This document shows, one piece after another, positions 16,590 through 24,564 of a DNA stretch of 57,122 nucleotides. The stretch's first letter is position 1. Every line of letters begins with the position of its first letter. Made by a program: the position numbers and the translations under genes. The notes beneath the pieces were generated by a model that was not told the DNA's origin, made no database searches, and was given only the letters and a program-made list of their open reading frames with translations. Source of the stretch: Plastoroseomonas hellenica (GTDB lineage Bacteria; Pseudomonadota; Alphaproteobacteria; Acetobacterales; Acetobacteraceae); the NCBI RefSeq assembly GCF_018129085.1, contig NZ_JAAGBB010000040.1:1-57122 (forward strand). The letters are read 5' to 3'.

Positions 16590-17867
16590 ATGCTGCCGCT
16601 GCCGCCGAGCCTCTATGCCGCGACCGCCCGCCCGGCGCCGCCGACGCCGCCGTTGCCGGGCGACCGGCGGGCGGATGTCGTCGTGATCGGCGCCGGCTTC
16701 ACCGGCCTTTCCACCGCGCTGCATCTGGTGGAACGCGGCGTCGACACCGTGGTGCTGGAGGCGAATGAACCGGGCTGGGGCGCCTCCGGCCGCAATGGCG
16801 GCCAGGTCAATCCCGGGCTGAAGCCCGACCCCGACCAGGTGGAGGCGGATTTCGGGCCGGAGCTCGGCGCCCGCATGGTCCGCTTCGCCTGGGGCGCGCC
16901 GGAGACCACCTTCGCGCTGATCCGACGCTGGCAGATCGCCTGCGATGCGCGCCAGGGCGGCACGCTCCGCGCCGCCTATCAGCCGGGGCATGCCGCCGCC
17001 GTCCGCCGCTCCGCCGAGCAGGGCATGCGCCGTGGCCTGCCGGTGACCCTGCTGGAGCGCGAGGCGGCGCTGATGGCGACGGGCACCGACCGCTATGTCG
17101 CAGTGATGCGCGATGCGAGCGGCGGCGACGTGCAGCCGCTGGATTACGCCCGCGGCCTGGCGCGCGCCGCGATGCAGGCGGGTGCGGCGGTGCATGGCGG
17201 CACCCGCGTCACCGCGCTCAGCCGCGCCGACGGCCGCTGGCAGGTCGCGACGCCGACCGGCACGGTGACGGCGGAGACCGTGATCCTCGGCACCAATGGC
17301 TATACGGATGACCTGCAGCCGGGGCTCCGGCGCAGCGTGGTGCCGGTGTTCAGCTCCATCGCCGCGACCGCGCCGCTGGCGGAGGATGTGGTGCGGGACA
17401 TCATGCCGATGCGCGCCTCGCTTTACGAGAGCGGGCACATCACCGTCTATCTCCGCGTCGACCAGAAGAACCGGCTGCTGATGGGCGGCCGCGGCCCGCA
17501 GCGCCCGATCGGCGATCCCTCCCCCGTCGCCTATCTCATGCGCTATGCGGAGCGGCTCTGGCCCGCGCTCGCCGGTGCCGAATGGACGCATGGCTGGAAC
17601 GGCCAGCTCGCGATGACGCCCGACCACTACCCGCATATCCACCAGCCCGCGCCGGGGCTGATCTGCTGCCTCGGCTACAACGGCCGCGGCATCGCGCTCT
17701 CGACCGCCATGGGCGACGAGATCGCGCGGCTGGCGACGGGCACGCCGGCCGCGGAAATCGCGATGCCGGTGACGCCGATCAAGCCAATGCCGTTCCATGG
17801 CTTCTGGCGGGTGGGCGTCATGGCGAAGGTGCTGGAGGGGCGGATCCGCGACCGGCTGGGGCTGTAG
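16590..17867 (+). CDS. FAD-dependent amino acid/amine oxidoreductase (DAO family)
   Basis: A 425-residue flavoprotein. The dinucleotide-binding motif VVVIGAGFTGLSTALHLVER is at about residues 30-49, and WGASGRNGGQVNPGLK, where FAD often attaches, follows at about 67-82. The C-terminal part has LICCLGYNGRGIALSTAMG and ends with IKPMPFHGFWRVG. It is closest to gamma-glutamylputrescine oxidase (PuuB)/sarcosine oxidase types and would oxidise a secondary or primary amine. It is the last gene of the hydantoinase operon. A relic of a near relative lies at 22531-22635. The exact substrate is unknown. Confidence 0.88.
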   Translation: MLPLPPSLYAATARPAPPTPPLPGDRRADVVVIGAGFTGLSTALHLVERGVDTVVLEANEPGWGASGRNGGQVNPGLKPDPDQVEADFGPELGARMVRFAWGAPETTFALIRRWQIACDARQGGTLRAAYQPGHAAAVRRSAEQGMRRGLPVTLLEREAALMATGTDRYVAVMRDASGGDVQPLDYARGLARAAMQAGAAVHGGTRVTALSRADGRWQVATPTGTVTAETVILGTNGYTDDLQPGLRRSVVPVFSSIAATAPLAEDVVRDIMPMRASLYESGHITVYLRVDQKNRLLMGGRGPQRPIGDPSPVAYLMRYAERLWPALAGAEWTHGWNGQLAMTPDHYPHIHQPAPGLICCLGYNGRGIALSTAMGDEIARLATGTPAAEIAMPVTPIKPMPFHGFWRVGVMAKVLEGRIRDRLGL

Positions 17868-17893
17868 GCGGCCCAATCAGGCAGCCACGGCGT

Positions 17894-18787
17894 TCAGTCG
17901 AATCCCACAGCGGCCAGGGCCTTCAGCGCGATGGCGGCGCGCTTCAGATTGTCCGCGCTTGCCCTTTGCAGGGGTGCGCGGGCGGTACCGACCGGGTATC
18001 CGATAAGGCCCATGGCGTCCTTCAGCGGCCCCGGATGGTTTGCCGTGTAGAGAGCCTCCACCAGCGGAAGAAGCGCGTCGTGGGCTCGGCGGGCGATGGC
18101 CAGGTCTCCGTTCACCGTCGCTTCGAAGAGCTTGCGGTGGAACGCAGGGACCAGATTCGCGGTCATGAATATCCCGCCGGGACTGCCCAGAAGGAATGTC
18201 GGAAAGCCGAGATCGTCATCTCCGGACAAGATCGCGATCCGCTCGCCGACAGCGCGGATCTTGGCGGCGACGATGGCCAGATCGCGTTCGCATTCCTTGA
18301 GCGCGACGACCGCAGGAATCCCGGCGAGCTTCTCCAGCATGGGTATGTCGAGGGTGATCCCGGTCCGGGACGTGTTGTTGTAGGCGATGATGGGGATGGA
18401 TGCGGCGTCCGCGACGCGTGCGAAGTGCTCATGAATGCCATCGGCGCTGGCCTTGATGTAGTAGGGCGGCAGCACCAGCACCGCGTCGGCGCCGGCCCTC
18501 GCGGCATGGCGAACCGTCTCCTGCACTTCCTTCGTGCCTGGTGCCAGCGCACCGACGATAATCGGAATCCGCCGCGCCGCGTGGTCGATCGCGACGTCGA
18601 TCACCCGTTGCCGCTCGGACGGGGTCAGGCTGACGAACTCGCCGCTCCCGCCGATCACCAGCAGCCCGGCCGCGCCCGAGGCGATCTGGAAGTCGATCAG
18701 CGTCCGAAAGACCGCCTCGTCGAACGCATCGGCTTCCGTGAAGGGGGTGACGATCGCCGTATGAATGCCTCGGGGGATGAAGGTCAT
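17894..18787 (-). CDS. DapA/N-acetylneuraminate-lyase family aldolase
   Basis: A 297-residue class I aldolase with an eight-stranded barrel. The Schiff-base lysine is K164 (VVALKECERD), and the proton-relay tyrosine is Y136 (IIAYNNTSRTG). The substrate loop reads GGSGEF (46-51) instead of the GTTGE of dihydrodipicolinate synthase, so a keto-acid aldolase or dehydratase of sugar-acid breakdown is more likely than lysine synthesis. It is the last gene of a minus-strand operon behind a GH88 hydrolase, 29 bases after it, with a clear GGAAGGGAAGG ribosome binding site. It may process the keto-deoxy uronate released by the GH88 enzyme; this is inference. Confidence 0.85.
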   Translation of the reverse strand: MTFIPRGIHTAIVTPFTEADAFDEAVFRTLIDFQIASGAAGLLVIGGSGEFVSLTPSERQRVIDVAIDHAARRIPIIVGALAPGTKEVQETVRHAARAGADAVLVLPPYYIKASADGIHEHFARVADAASIPIIAYNNTSRTGITLDIPMLEKLAGIPAVVALKECERDLAIVAAKIRAVGERIAILSGDDDLGFPTFLLGSPGGIFMTANLVPAFHRKLFEATVNGDLAIARRAHDALLPLVEALYTANHPGPLKDAMGLIGYPVGTARAPLQRASADNLKRAAIALKALAAVGFD

Positions 18788-18816
18788 GGCCTTCCCTTCC
18801 TTTCAACGTTTGATGA

Positions 18817-19983
18817 TCAGGCGTGCCCATCGAGCGAGAGAACCGACCAGTCGTCCGAGAGCTCGCGGTAGAGGCATTCGGCGATCCAGTAATTGCCGTA
18901 GGGCATGACATCTTCCTGCGGAAAGCGGCCGAGCCGGGGCTTGCCCGTCTCGATATGCCGCATGCGGCCCCAGCTTCCGTGAAGCACGACGCCGCCTGTG
19001 GTGAGGAAGTTGGAAAGGAGTGCCTGCAGGGTTTCGCGGGCCACGCTTCGATAGCGCTCGGCACGATCCGGCAGCCACCGCGCCAGGCGCATCAGGACGG
19101 CCGTCGCGATGCAGGCGGCACAGGAATCGTAGGGAAGCGTCTCGCGATCCGGATCGTCGTAGTCATAGCGCGGCACCCAGCCCCGGGGCGCGTGATCGAC
19201 ATACCAATCCGCCGCCCGCCGCGCCGCGTCCAGGTAACGCGGATCACGGCTTGCCTCATACGCATGGGCGAAGCCGAGCATGGCCCAACCCTGCCCCCGC
19301 GCCCAGGTGCTGTCATTGCTCCAGCCCTGGAGGCTGAACAGCCCGGTCACGGCGCGGGTCTGCGGATCGAGCGCCGCCGCGTGGCAGTTCGAGCCGTCCG
19401 AGCGGATCAGGCCGACCTCGAGGACAGTGTCGAGATGGCGATAGGCGAGCGCGGCGCGCTCGGGTTCCCATTGCGAGGCCCAGAGCATGGAAGGCAGGTT
19501 GAGCCCGGTATCGATGACGATGCGATCGGCCCCGGCGATCTGCAGGAATGCCTTCGCCTTGGGGTCAAAGATATTCGCGAAATTATCGCCGCCGGCGAAT
19601 GCCCATGCCTTCAGATCGTCGCGTCCGGTGATCTGGTGGCCCAGCGTCAGCGCGTAGTACATGTCGATGCCGGTGGAGGAGAACACCGTCGGATGTCTCG
19701 CGAGAACGGGGCCGATCCGCTCGCACAGCCGCAAGGCGGCGTCGCCGTAGCGCTGCCGGCGCGTCAGCAGATGCAGCAGCCAGAGACGGCCGGCGAGAAA
19801 GCCGACCCATTGGAAATCGGCCCAACTGTCCCAGACATAGTCGTCGTCCCAGCCATATCCCCCGGTCATGGAATTCAGGCGCGGTACGCCGCCGCATCGC
19901 TCCAGATCGTCGCAGACCGCGTCGGCCCCGTTGCAGAGGTAGCCAAGAGCCCGATCGAGCACGCGCCTGTGGGCCTTGTCCAT
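18817..19983 (-). CDS. GH88 family unsaturated glucuronyl/glucuronoglycan hydrolase
   Basis: A 388-residue alpha6/alpha6-barrel hydrolase. Landmarks are YVWDSWADFQWVGFLAGRLW near residue 48, VIDTGLNLPSMLWASQ (its Asp matches the general acid/base residue of Bacillus unsaturated glucuronyl hydrolase), and STWARGQGWAMLGFAHAYE. These enzymes hydrate the enol ether of an unsaturated uronic acid left by polysaccharide lyases. No signal peptide is seen, so it acts on imported oligosaccharides. An ATG at 20016 is in frame, but AGGA precedes the ATG at 19983. It is the middle gene of the dgdA-like/GH88/DapA-like operon. No lyase gene is in view. Confidence 0.87.
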   Translation of the reverse strand: MDKAHRRVLDRALGYLCNGADAVCDDLERCGGVPRLNSMTGGYGWDDDYVWDSWADFQWVGFLAGRLWLLHLLTRRQRYGDAALRLCERIGPVLARHPTVFSSTGIDMYYALTLGHQITGRDDLKAWAFAGGDNFANIFDPKAKAFLQIAGADRIVIDTGLNLPSMLWASQWEPERAALAYRHLDTVLEVGLIRSDGSNCHAAALDPQTRAVTGLFSLQGWSNDSTWARGQGWAMLGFAHAYEASRDPRYLDAARRAADWYVDHAPRGWVPRYDYDDPDRETLPYDSCAACIATAVLMRLARWLPDRAERYRSVARETLQALLSNFLTTGGVVLHGSWGRMRHIETGKPRLGRFPQEDVMPYGNYWIAECLYRELSDDWSVLSLDGHA

Positions 19984-20064
19984 GCCGTCCTCGCCGGTTC
20001 GGGTGTGATGCCGCATGCAGGCCGCGGGTGATGCGACGGCGGCGGCGTTTCGGTGAAGCCGCGA

Positions 20065-21357
20065 TCAGCGCTCGACGACCAGGCCGATGGCGCGGCCGAG
20101 CAATGCGATCCCCTGGTCGATTTCTTCGTCCTTGACGATGAGCGGCGGCGCGATCCGCATGACGCCGCCGGAGGTTCCCGAACGCACGATGTTCGCCGCA
20201 AGCCCCAGCTCGAGGGCGGCGGCGGTGACGGCATTGGCAATGGCCGTCGCGTCCTGGGAGCCGGAATCCGTGAATTCCAGGCCACGCATCAGGCCGCGTC
20301 CACGCACATCGCCGATCGCGGGATAGCGTTGCTTGAGGTCGAGAAGGCCGCGCGCAAGCCGTTCGCCGGCGATTTTCGCCCGGTCGGCCAGATCGTCGCG
20401 CAGGACGATCTCCAACACCTTCGATCCGACGGCCGCCGGAAGCGGATCGTTCACATGGGTCGTGTAGAAAAAGAAGTCGTTCCTGTCGGCCGCTGCGGCG
20501 ATTTCGTCGCTCGTCATCACCGCCGAAAGCGCCATGCCGGCGCCGAGTGTCTTCGACAGGGTCAGGATGTCCGGGACGACGCCATCCCGTTCAAATGCGA
20601 ACATTGTCCCGGTGCGGCCGAGCCCCGTCTGGGACTCGTCCAGGATCAGCAGCATGCCGCGCGCCTCGCAATGCCCCTTCAACGCCGCGAGATAGCCCAA
20701 TGGCAGATCGATCACGCCGCCGCTGCTCAGGATCGGCTCGGCGATGAAGGCCGCCAGATTGCCGGTGCATTGCCTGTCGACCTGCTCGAAGGCGTCGTCG
20801 AGTTCGCGGCGCCAGTCCAGGCCGGGAAACCGGGGCCTGTACGCATTGGGCGCCGGAATGGCGTAGTAGCCTTGCGGAAGCGGCCCGACGCCGGTTCGCC
20901 CGACCTTGAAGGTGGCCGCGGCCGATCCTGCCGTGACGCCATGATAGCCGCGCGTGAATGCGACGACCTCCCATTTCCTGGTGACCGTCTTCGCGAGCTT
21001 GATCGCCGCCTCATTGGCTTCGCCGCCGGTCGAGAGCAGCAGCACTTTGGGAAGTGCCGGGACCTGCGCCGCGAGCTGTTCGGCGAGCCGCACGACAGGC
21101 TCGGAAACCATGGCGGAGAAGAGGTGGTCGAGCGTTCCGGCGGCTTCCCGGATCCTTGCCAGGATTTCCGGATGGGAATGGCCGAGGATCGAACTCATCT
21201 GGCCCGAGGTGAAATCGAGCATCGGAGTGCCGGCGGCATCATAGAGCCAGCAGCCCTCGGCGCGCGCCGGAACGAAGCGGGCGAAATCGCATCCGTAGTG
21301 CAGCAGGTGCCGATTGGCCCGGGCCCAGAATTGCCGGCCGGCGTCTGTCATCGTCAT
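20065..21357 (-). CDS. Class III aminotransferase, 2,2-dialkylglycine decarboxylase-like
   Basis: A 430-residue PLP enzyme closely resembling 2,2-dialkylglycine decarboxylase: FTSGQMSSILGHSHPEI with Q53, STGGEANEAAIKLAK, LDESQTGLGRTG, and the PLP lysine K269 in LTLSKTLGAG. That enzyme decarboxylates dialkylglycines and passes the amine to pyruvate. Here the residue after FTRG is Y138 where, as I recall, the Burkholderia enzyme has a functional Trp, so substrate preference may differ. The start at 21357 is chosen because GGAG lies 8 bases upstream; an in-frame start at 21396 has none. It is the first gene of the operon and is divergent from a LysR gene, as dgdR is in Burkholderia. Confidence 0.85.
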   Translation of the reverse strand: MTMTDAGRQFWARANRHLLHYGCDFARFVPARAEGCWLYDAAGTPMLDFTSGQMSSILGHSHPEILARIREAAGTLDHLFSAMVSEPVVRLAEQLAAQVPALPKVLLLSTGGEANEAAIKLAKTVTRKWEVVAFTRGYHGVTAGSAAATFKVGRTGVGPLPQGYYAIPAPNAYRPRFPGLDWRRELDDAFEQVDRQCTGNLAAFIAEPILSSGGVIDLPLGYLAALKGHCEARGMLLILDESQTGLGRTGTMFAFERDGVVPDILTLSKTLGAGMALSAVMTSDEIAAAADRNDFFFYTTHVNDPLPAAVGSKVLEIVLRDDLADRAKIAGERLARGLLDLKQRYPAIGDVRGRGLMRGLEFTDSGSQDATAIANAVTAAALELGLAANIVRSGTSGGVMRIAPPLIVKDEEIDQGIALLGRAIGLVVER

Positions 21358-21467
21358 CGTCGCTCTCCGAAATCGATGGCCAGCTCTCTCGGGCAAGCGC
21401 TTGCCTTCGTGCCCCGATTCCTAGAAATCCAGGGCCGAAAGAAAAAGCCGCAATAAACTCGCCGAAC

Positions 21468-21486
21468 AGGTGAGGTAATTTCACCT
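21468..21486. promoter_or_regulatory. Inverted repeat in the dgdA-like/LysR divergent region
   Basis: AGGTGA and TCACCT flank seven bases (GGTAATT). The site lies between the divergent aminotransferase and LysR genes, where a LysR regulator normally binds. The region around it is AT-richer than its surroundings. Confidence 0.5.
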
Positions 21487-21621
21487 TTGGCCATGCCTGG
21501 TCCGCGCCTCCGGCCCGGGTCCGATCATCCCGACGGCGGCTGGACTCGGGGGGAAAACCGATCAACCAATGGGGCTCCGATGGCGCGGTGGCGTCGGGCG
21601 CGCCGAGAGCTGGCCGGTATC

Positions 21622-22530
21622 ATGGTAGGATCGAGGTTACCCCTCCGCGGCATCGCGATCTTCGAGGCTGCCGCGCGCCTCGGCAGCTTTCGGGCCGCGG
21701 CTGCCGAACTCCGCCTCACGCCTTCGGCCGTCAGCCACCAGATCAGGCTGCTCGAGCTCATCCTCGGCGTCAGCCTGTTCGTCCGGGAAGGACGCGGCGT
21801 CTCGCTTTCCGCCGATGGCGTCGACTACGCGCGCAGCGTCCGGCCGCTCTTTCAGCGTCTGCGGAAGGCGACGCACGATATCGCCCGGCGCAGCGGACGG
21901 GCGGAGATCAACAACCTCGTCAAGATCCACACCCCGCCGTCGCTGGCGAGCCGCTGGCTCCTGCCGCGCCTGCCACGGTTCCTGTCCGATTTTCCGGGCA
22001 TCGATATCCGGGTGAATTCAGACCCGAGCCTCAGCGATGAGGCGGATGTCGTGATCGCGTTCGGCGATGCCGAACGGTGGCAACATCAGGCCAGGCTCTT
22101 TCTGCTGGAGACGACCCAACCACTCTGCGCGCCGGCCCTGCTGGCGGGCGGGCAGATCCGGAAGCCGGGCGACCTGCTGCTGCTGCCGCTCATCAGCACC
22201 AGGGTGACGTCCCTGTCCTGGGATGACTGGTTTCAGCGCCAGAAGGTCGAGCTCGATCAGGCTGGCCTGAAACCGATTCAATTCAACCCATCCCACCTCG
22301 CGATCGATGCGGCGGTCAACGGATTGGGCGTGATCCTGGAGAGCGACATCCTGACGCGGGAGGACCTGGCATCGGGCAGGCTCGTCACCCCGTTTCCGGG
22401 ATCGGGCGTCGTCGCGGCGTCTTATTGGCTGCTGCCGCTCAAGGAAACGCGGGCGCCCTCCGCCGTCGAGACCGTCTACCAATGGCTGCTCGACCAGGCC
22501 GCCAGCGAGCGACCGGGCGGAGACGCGTAG
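21622..22530 (+). CDS. LysR-family regulator, GcvA-like
   Basis: A 302-residue LysR regulator. The N-terminal helix-turn-helix reads LRGIAIFEAAARLGSFRAAA with LTPSAVSHQIRLLE, and GVSLFVREGRGVSLSADG closes the wing, as in GcvA and AmpR types. The effector domain runs from about residue 95 (HTPPSLASRWLLPRL) to the end. It is divergent from the dgdA-like operon and probably controls it in response to a substrate. The frame is open upstream (ATG at 21580), but 21622 gives the usual LysR length. The relic of an FAD oxidoreductase directly follows its stop, so a regulated gene may once have lain downstream. Confidence 0.9.
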   Translation: MVGSRLPLRGIAIFEAAARLGSFRAAAAELRLTPSAVSHQIRLLELILGVSLFVREGRGVSLSADGVDYARSVRPLFQRLRKATHDIARRSGRAEINNLVKIHTPPSLASRWLLPRLPRFLSDFPGIDIRVNSDPSLSDEADVVIAFGDAERWQHQARLFLLETTQPLCAPALLAGGQIRKPGDLLLLPLISTRVTSLSWDDWFQRQKVELDQAGLKPIQFNPSHLAIDAAVNGLGVILESDILTREDLASGRLVTPFPGSGVVAASYWLLPLKETRAPSAVETVYQWLLDQAASERPGGDA

Positions 22531-22635
22531 ACCTGCTGCCGCGGCAGCAATGGCTGCGGCGCCACGCGCTCGACCGCGGAGATCGCGATGCCGATCAAGC
22601 CATTGCCTTTCCACGACTGCTGGCGGATCGACATA
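22531..22635 (+). pseudogene. Relic of a DAO-family FAD oxidoreductase (C-terminal fragment)
   Basis: Directly after the LysR stop, this frame reads CCRGSNGCGATRST, then AEIAMPIKPLPFHDCWRI. It lines up with the C-terminus of the intact oxidoreductase at 16590-17867 (ICCLGYNGRGIALST, then AEIAMPVTPIKPMPFHGFWRV) but lacks about 17 residues between the two blocks and two more inside the second. There is no start codon or upstream domain. It is read as the remains of a deleted paralogue; the two intact blocks rule out a chance match. Confidence 0.75.
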
Positions 22636-22681
22636 CGGCCCCGGGATGCGGGTGCCGCCCGACCCGTGCTACTGGACCGCC

Positions 22682-24043
22682 ATGGAGACCAAAGCCCCCA
22701 CCCCGCGCGCCGTCCTTGTTGGCATCCAGACGCCGGATGTCGATGACGTCGCGCATGACGCCAGCCTCGAGGAGCTGGGGCGCCTGGTAAAGACGCTCGG
22801 CTACGAGGTGGTCGGCCGGGTGTCGCAGCGGCGGGAGGGTACCGGCGCCGCATCCCTGCTCGGCAGCGGCAAGCTGGCGGAACTCGCGGCGATGACCGGG
22901 GGCACCGGCGTGGTCGGCTCGATGGCGCCGACCCCGAAATCCAAGGCACGGCAACGCTTCGAAGGCGCGGCCGGGACCGCCGACGCGGCGGAGCCGGACG
23001 CGGAAGCCGATGCGGAACCCGCCCGCAAGCCCGAATTCGTCATCGTCGACCATGAGCTTTCGCCCAGCCAGATCCGCAACCTGGAGCGCGCCACCGGCGC
23101 CGAGGTGCTGGACCGCACCGGCGTCATCGTCGAGATCTTCCACCGCCACGCCAACACGCGTGAGGCGAAGCTGCAGGTGGAGATGGCGCGCCTGAAATAC
23201 GTCGCACCCCGCCTACGTGAATCCACGGGCGGCGGCGGGCGGCAGCAAGGGCCGGGCGCCGGCGAGACCACCCTCGACCTCGATCGCCGCAAGATCCGCG
23301 ACCGGCTGGCGGAGCTGAAAGACCAGCTCGAAGCGGTGCAGCGCGACAGCGATCACCGCCGCTCCGCCAGGCGGGACCAGTTGCGGGTGGCGCTCGTCGG
23401 CTACACCAATGCGGGCAAGTCCTCCCTGATGCGGGCGCTGACCGGCAGCCAGGTGCTGGTGGAGGACAAGCTCTTCGCGACGCTCGACACCACCGTCCGC
23501 ATCCTGCAGCCGGAGACCCGGCCCCGCGTGCTGGTCTCCGACACAGTCGGCTTCATCAAGCAGTTGCCGCACGACCTCGTCGCCTCCTTCCGCTCCACCC
23601 TGACGGAGGCGCTGGAGGCCTCGCTGCTGCTCTACGTGGTCGACGCGTCGGACCCGACCTACGAGGCGCAGCTCGAGGTGAGCCGCAGCGTGCTGCGCGA
23701 GATCGGCGCGGATGTCGTGCCGTCCCGCCTGGTGCTCAACAAGCTGGACCGGGTGGACGCTGCCGGGCGCGCCGCCCTGATCGAGAAGCGTCCGGACGCG
23801 ATCCTGCTCTCCGCCCATGCGCCCGGGGATGTGAGCGCGCTGCGCGACACCATCATCGCCTTCTTCGAGGCGGCGATGGTGGAGGATGTGCTGGCGCTGC
23901 CCTATGCGAAGCAGGGGCTGATCGGCGAGGTCTACGAAAGCCTGCGGGTGATGTCGGAGGATTACGACGAGAAGGGCCGGGTGCTGAAGGTGCGCGGCCT
24001 GCCCGGCGCCATCGCGCGGGTGCGGCGGAGCCTTGCCGGGTGA
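22682..24043 (+). CDS. hflX: HflX ribosome-associated GTPase
   Basis: A 453-residue GTPase that splits or rescues stalled ribosomes. The N-terminal HflX domain includes LGSGKLAEL and FVIVDHELSPSQIRNLERAT; the glycine-rich linker GGGGRQQGPGAGETTLDLD is typical. The G domain has GYTNAGKSSL (G1), DTVGF (G3) and NKLD (G4). An acidic insert (about 100-118, rich in Ala, Glu and Asp) lies in the N-domain. The ATG at 22682 is used; the frame is open further upstream through the oxidoreductase relic. Its TGA overlaps the GTG of the next gene. No hfq gene precedes it, unlike in many proteobacteria. Confidence 0.95.
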   Translation: METKAPTPRAVLVGIQTPDVDDVAHDASLEELGRLVKTLGYEVVGRVSQRREGTGAASLLGSGKLAELAAMTGGTGVVGSMAPTPKSKARQRFEGAAGTADAAEPDAEADAEPARKPEFVIVDHELSPSQIRNLERATGAEVLDRTGVIVEIFHRHANTREAKLQVEMARLKYVAPRLRESTGGGGRQQGPGAGETTLDLDRRKIRDRLAELKDQLEAVQRDSDHRRSARRDQLRVALVGYTNAGKSSLMRALTGSQVLVEDKLFATLDTTVRILQPETRPRVLVSDTVGFIKQLPHDLVASFRSTLTEALEASLLLYVVDASDPTYEAQLEVSRSVLREIGADVVPSRLVLNKLDRVDAAGRAALIEKRPDAILLSAHAPGDVSALRDTIIAFFEAAMVEDVLALPYAKQGLIGEVYESLRVMSEDYDEKGRVLKVRGLPGAIARVRRSLAG

Positions 24044-24564
24044 CGGCCGGACTGAACCTCCTGTCGATCCTGCTGGCGCTCGGCATCCCGGCCTTGATCG
24101 CGATCGCGATGCCGCGTCGCTGGCGCGTGGCGGCGCTGATCCTTTGGGTGCTCAGCCCCGTGATCGTGCTGCTGGTGCTCGGCGGGATCGAAGCCGCGCG
24201 CGACCCGGCGGAGGCCGATCTGGGCAAGCTCCTCTATGGGCTGGCCCTCATCGGATCCATCCTCGCCCTGCCCTGGCTGCTCGCCTGCCTCATCGGCTTC
24301 GCGCTCGGCAGCGTGCTGCGGAAGAAGCCCGCGACGCCTGCCGCGGCACCCGTCGTCGCCGTCGCGACGGCGCCCCCCGTTGCCGCACGCCCGCCCAGCA
24401 GGCCAGGCACGACGCCGCGCGCCTATGGCGTGGCCTTCCTCATCCTCGCGGGGGCACTGCTCACCATTGCCGGGGCGACCGTCATGACGCTGCACTTCTC
24501 GCCCGATCCGCCGCCGCAAGAGCTCGACCGCATTCCCGCGATGCCACGCACCCTCCGACCGTGA
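24040..24564 (+). CDS. Small four-helix membrane protein, unknown
   Basis: A 174-residue protein with a GTG start overlapping the hflX stop (GTGA). About four hydrophobic segments are seen: LLSILLALGIPALIAIAM, ALILWVLSPVIVLLVLGGI, a long one near residues 67-88 (ALIGSILALPWLLACLIGFA), and one near 130-150, with an Ala/Pro-rich loop (about 95-120) between the last two. I do not recognise a family. Its stop again overlaps the next start by GTGA, so it is produced together with HflX and the THUMP methyltransferase. A role linked to ribosomes or envelope stress can only be guessed from its neighbours. Confidence 0.7.
   Translation: MTAGLNLLSILLALGIPALIAIAMPRRWRVAALILWVLSPVIVLLVLGGIEAARDPAEADLGKLLYGLALIGSILALPWLLACLIGFALGSVLRKKPATPAAAPVVAVATAPPVAARPPSRPGTTPRAYGVAFLILAGALLTIAGATVMTLHFSPDPPPQELDRIPAMPRTLRP

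Noticed and set aside
14919-17876. A minus-strand open frame of 985 codons opposite hyuB, the binding protein and the oxidoreductase
   Set aside because: It runs antisense to three well-supported genes, is rich in Arg, His, Ala and Gly without domain order, and arises because GC-rich third positions remove stop codons on the other strand.
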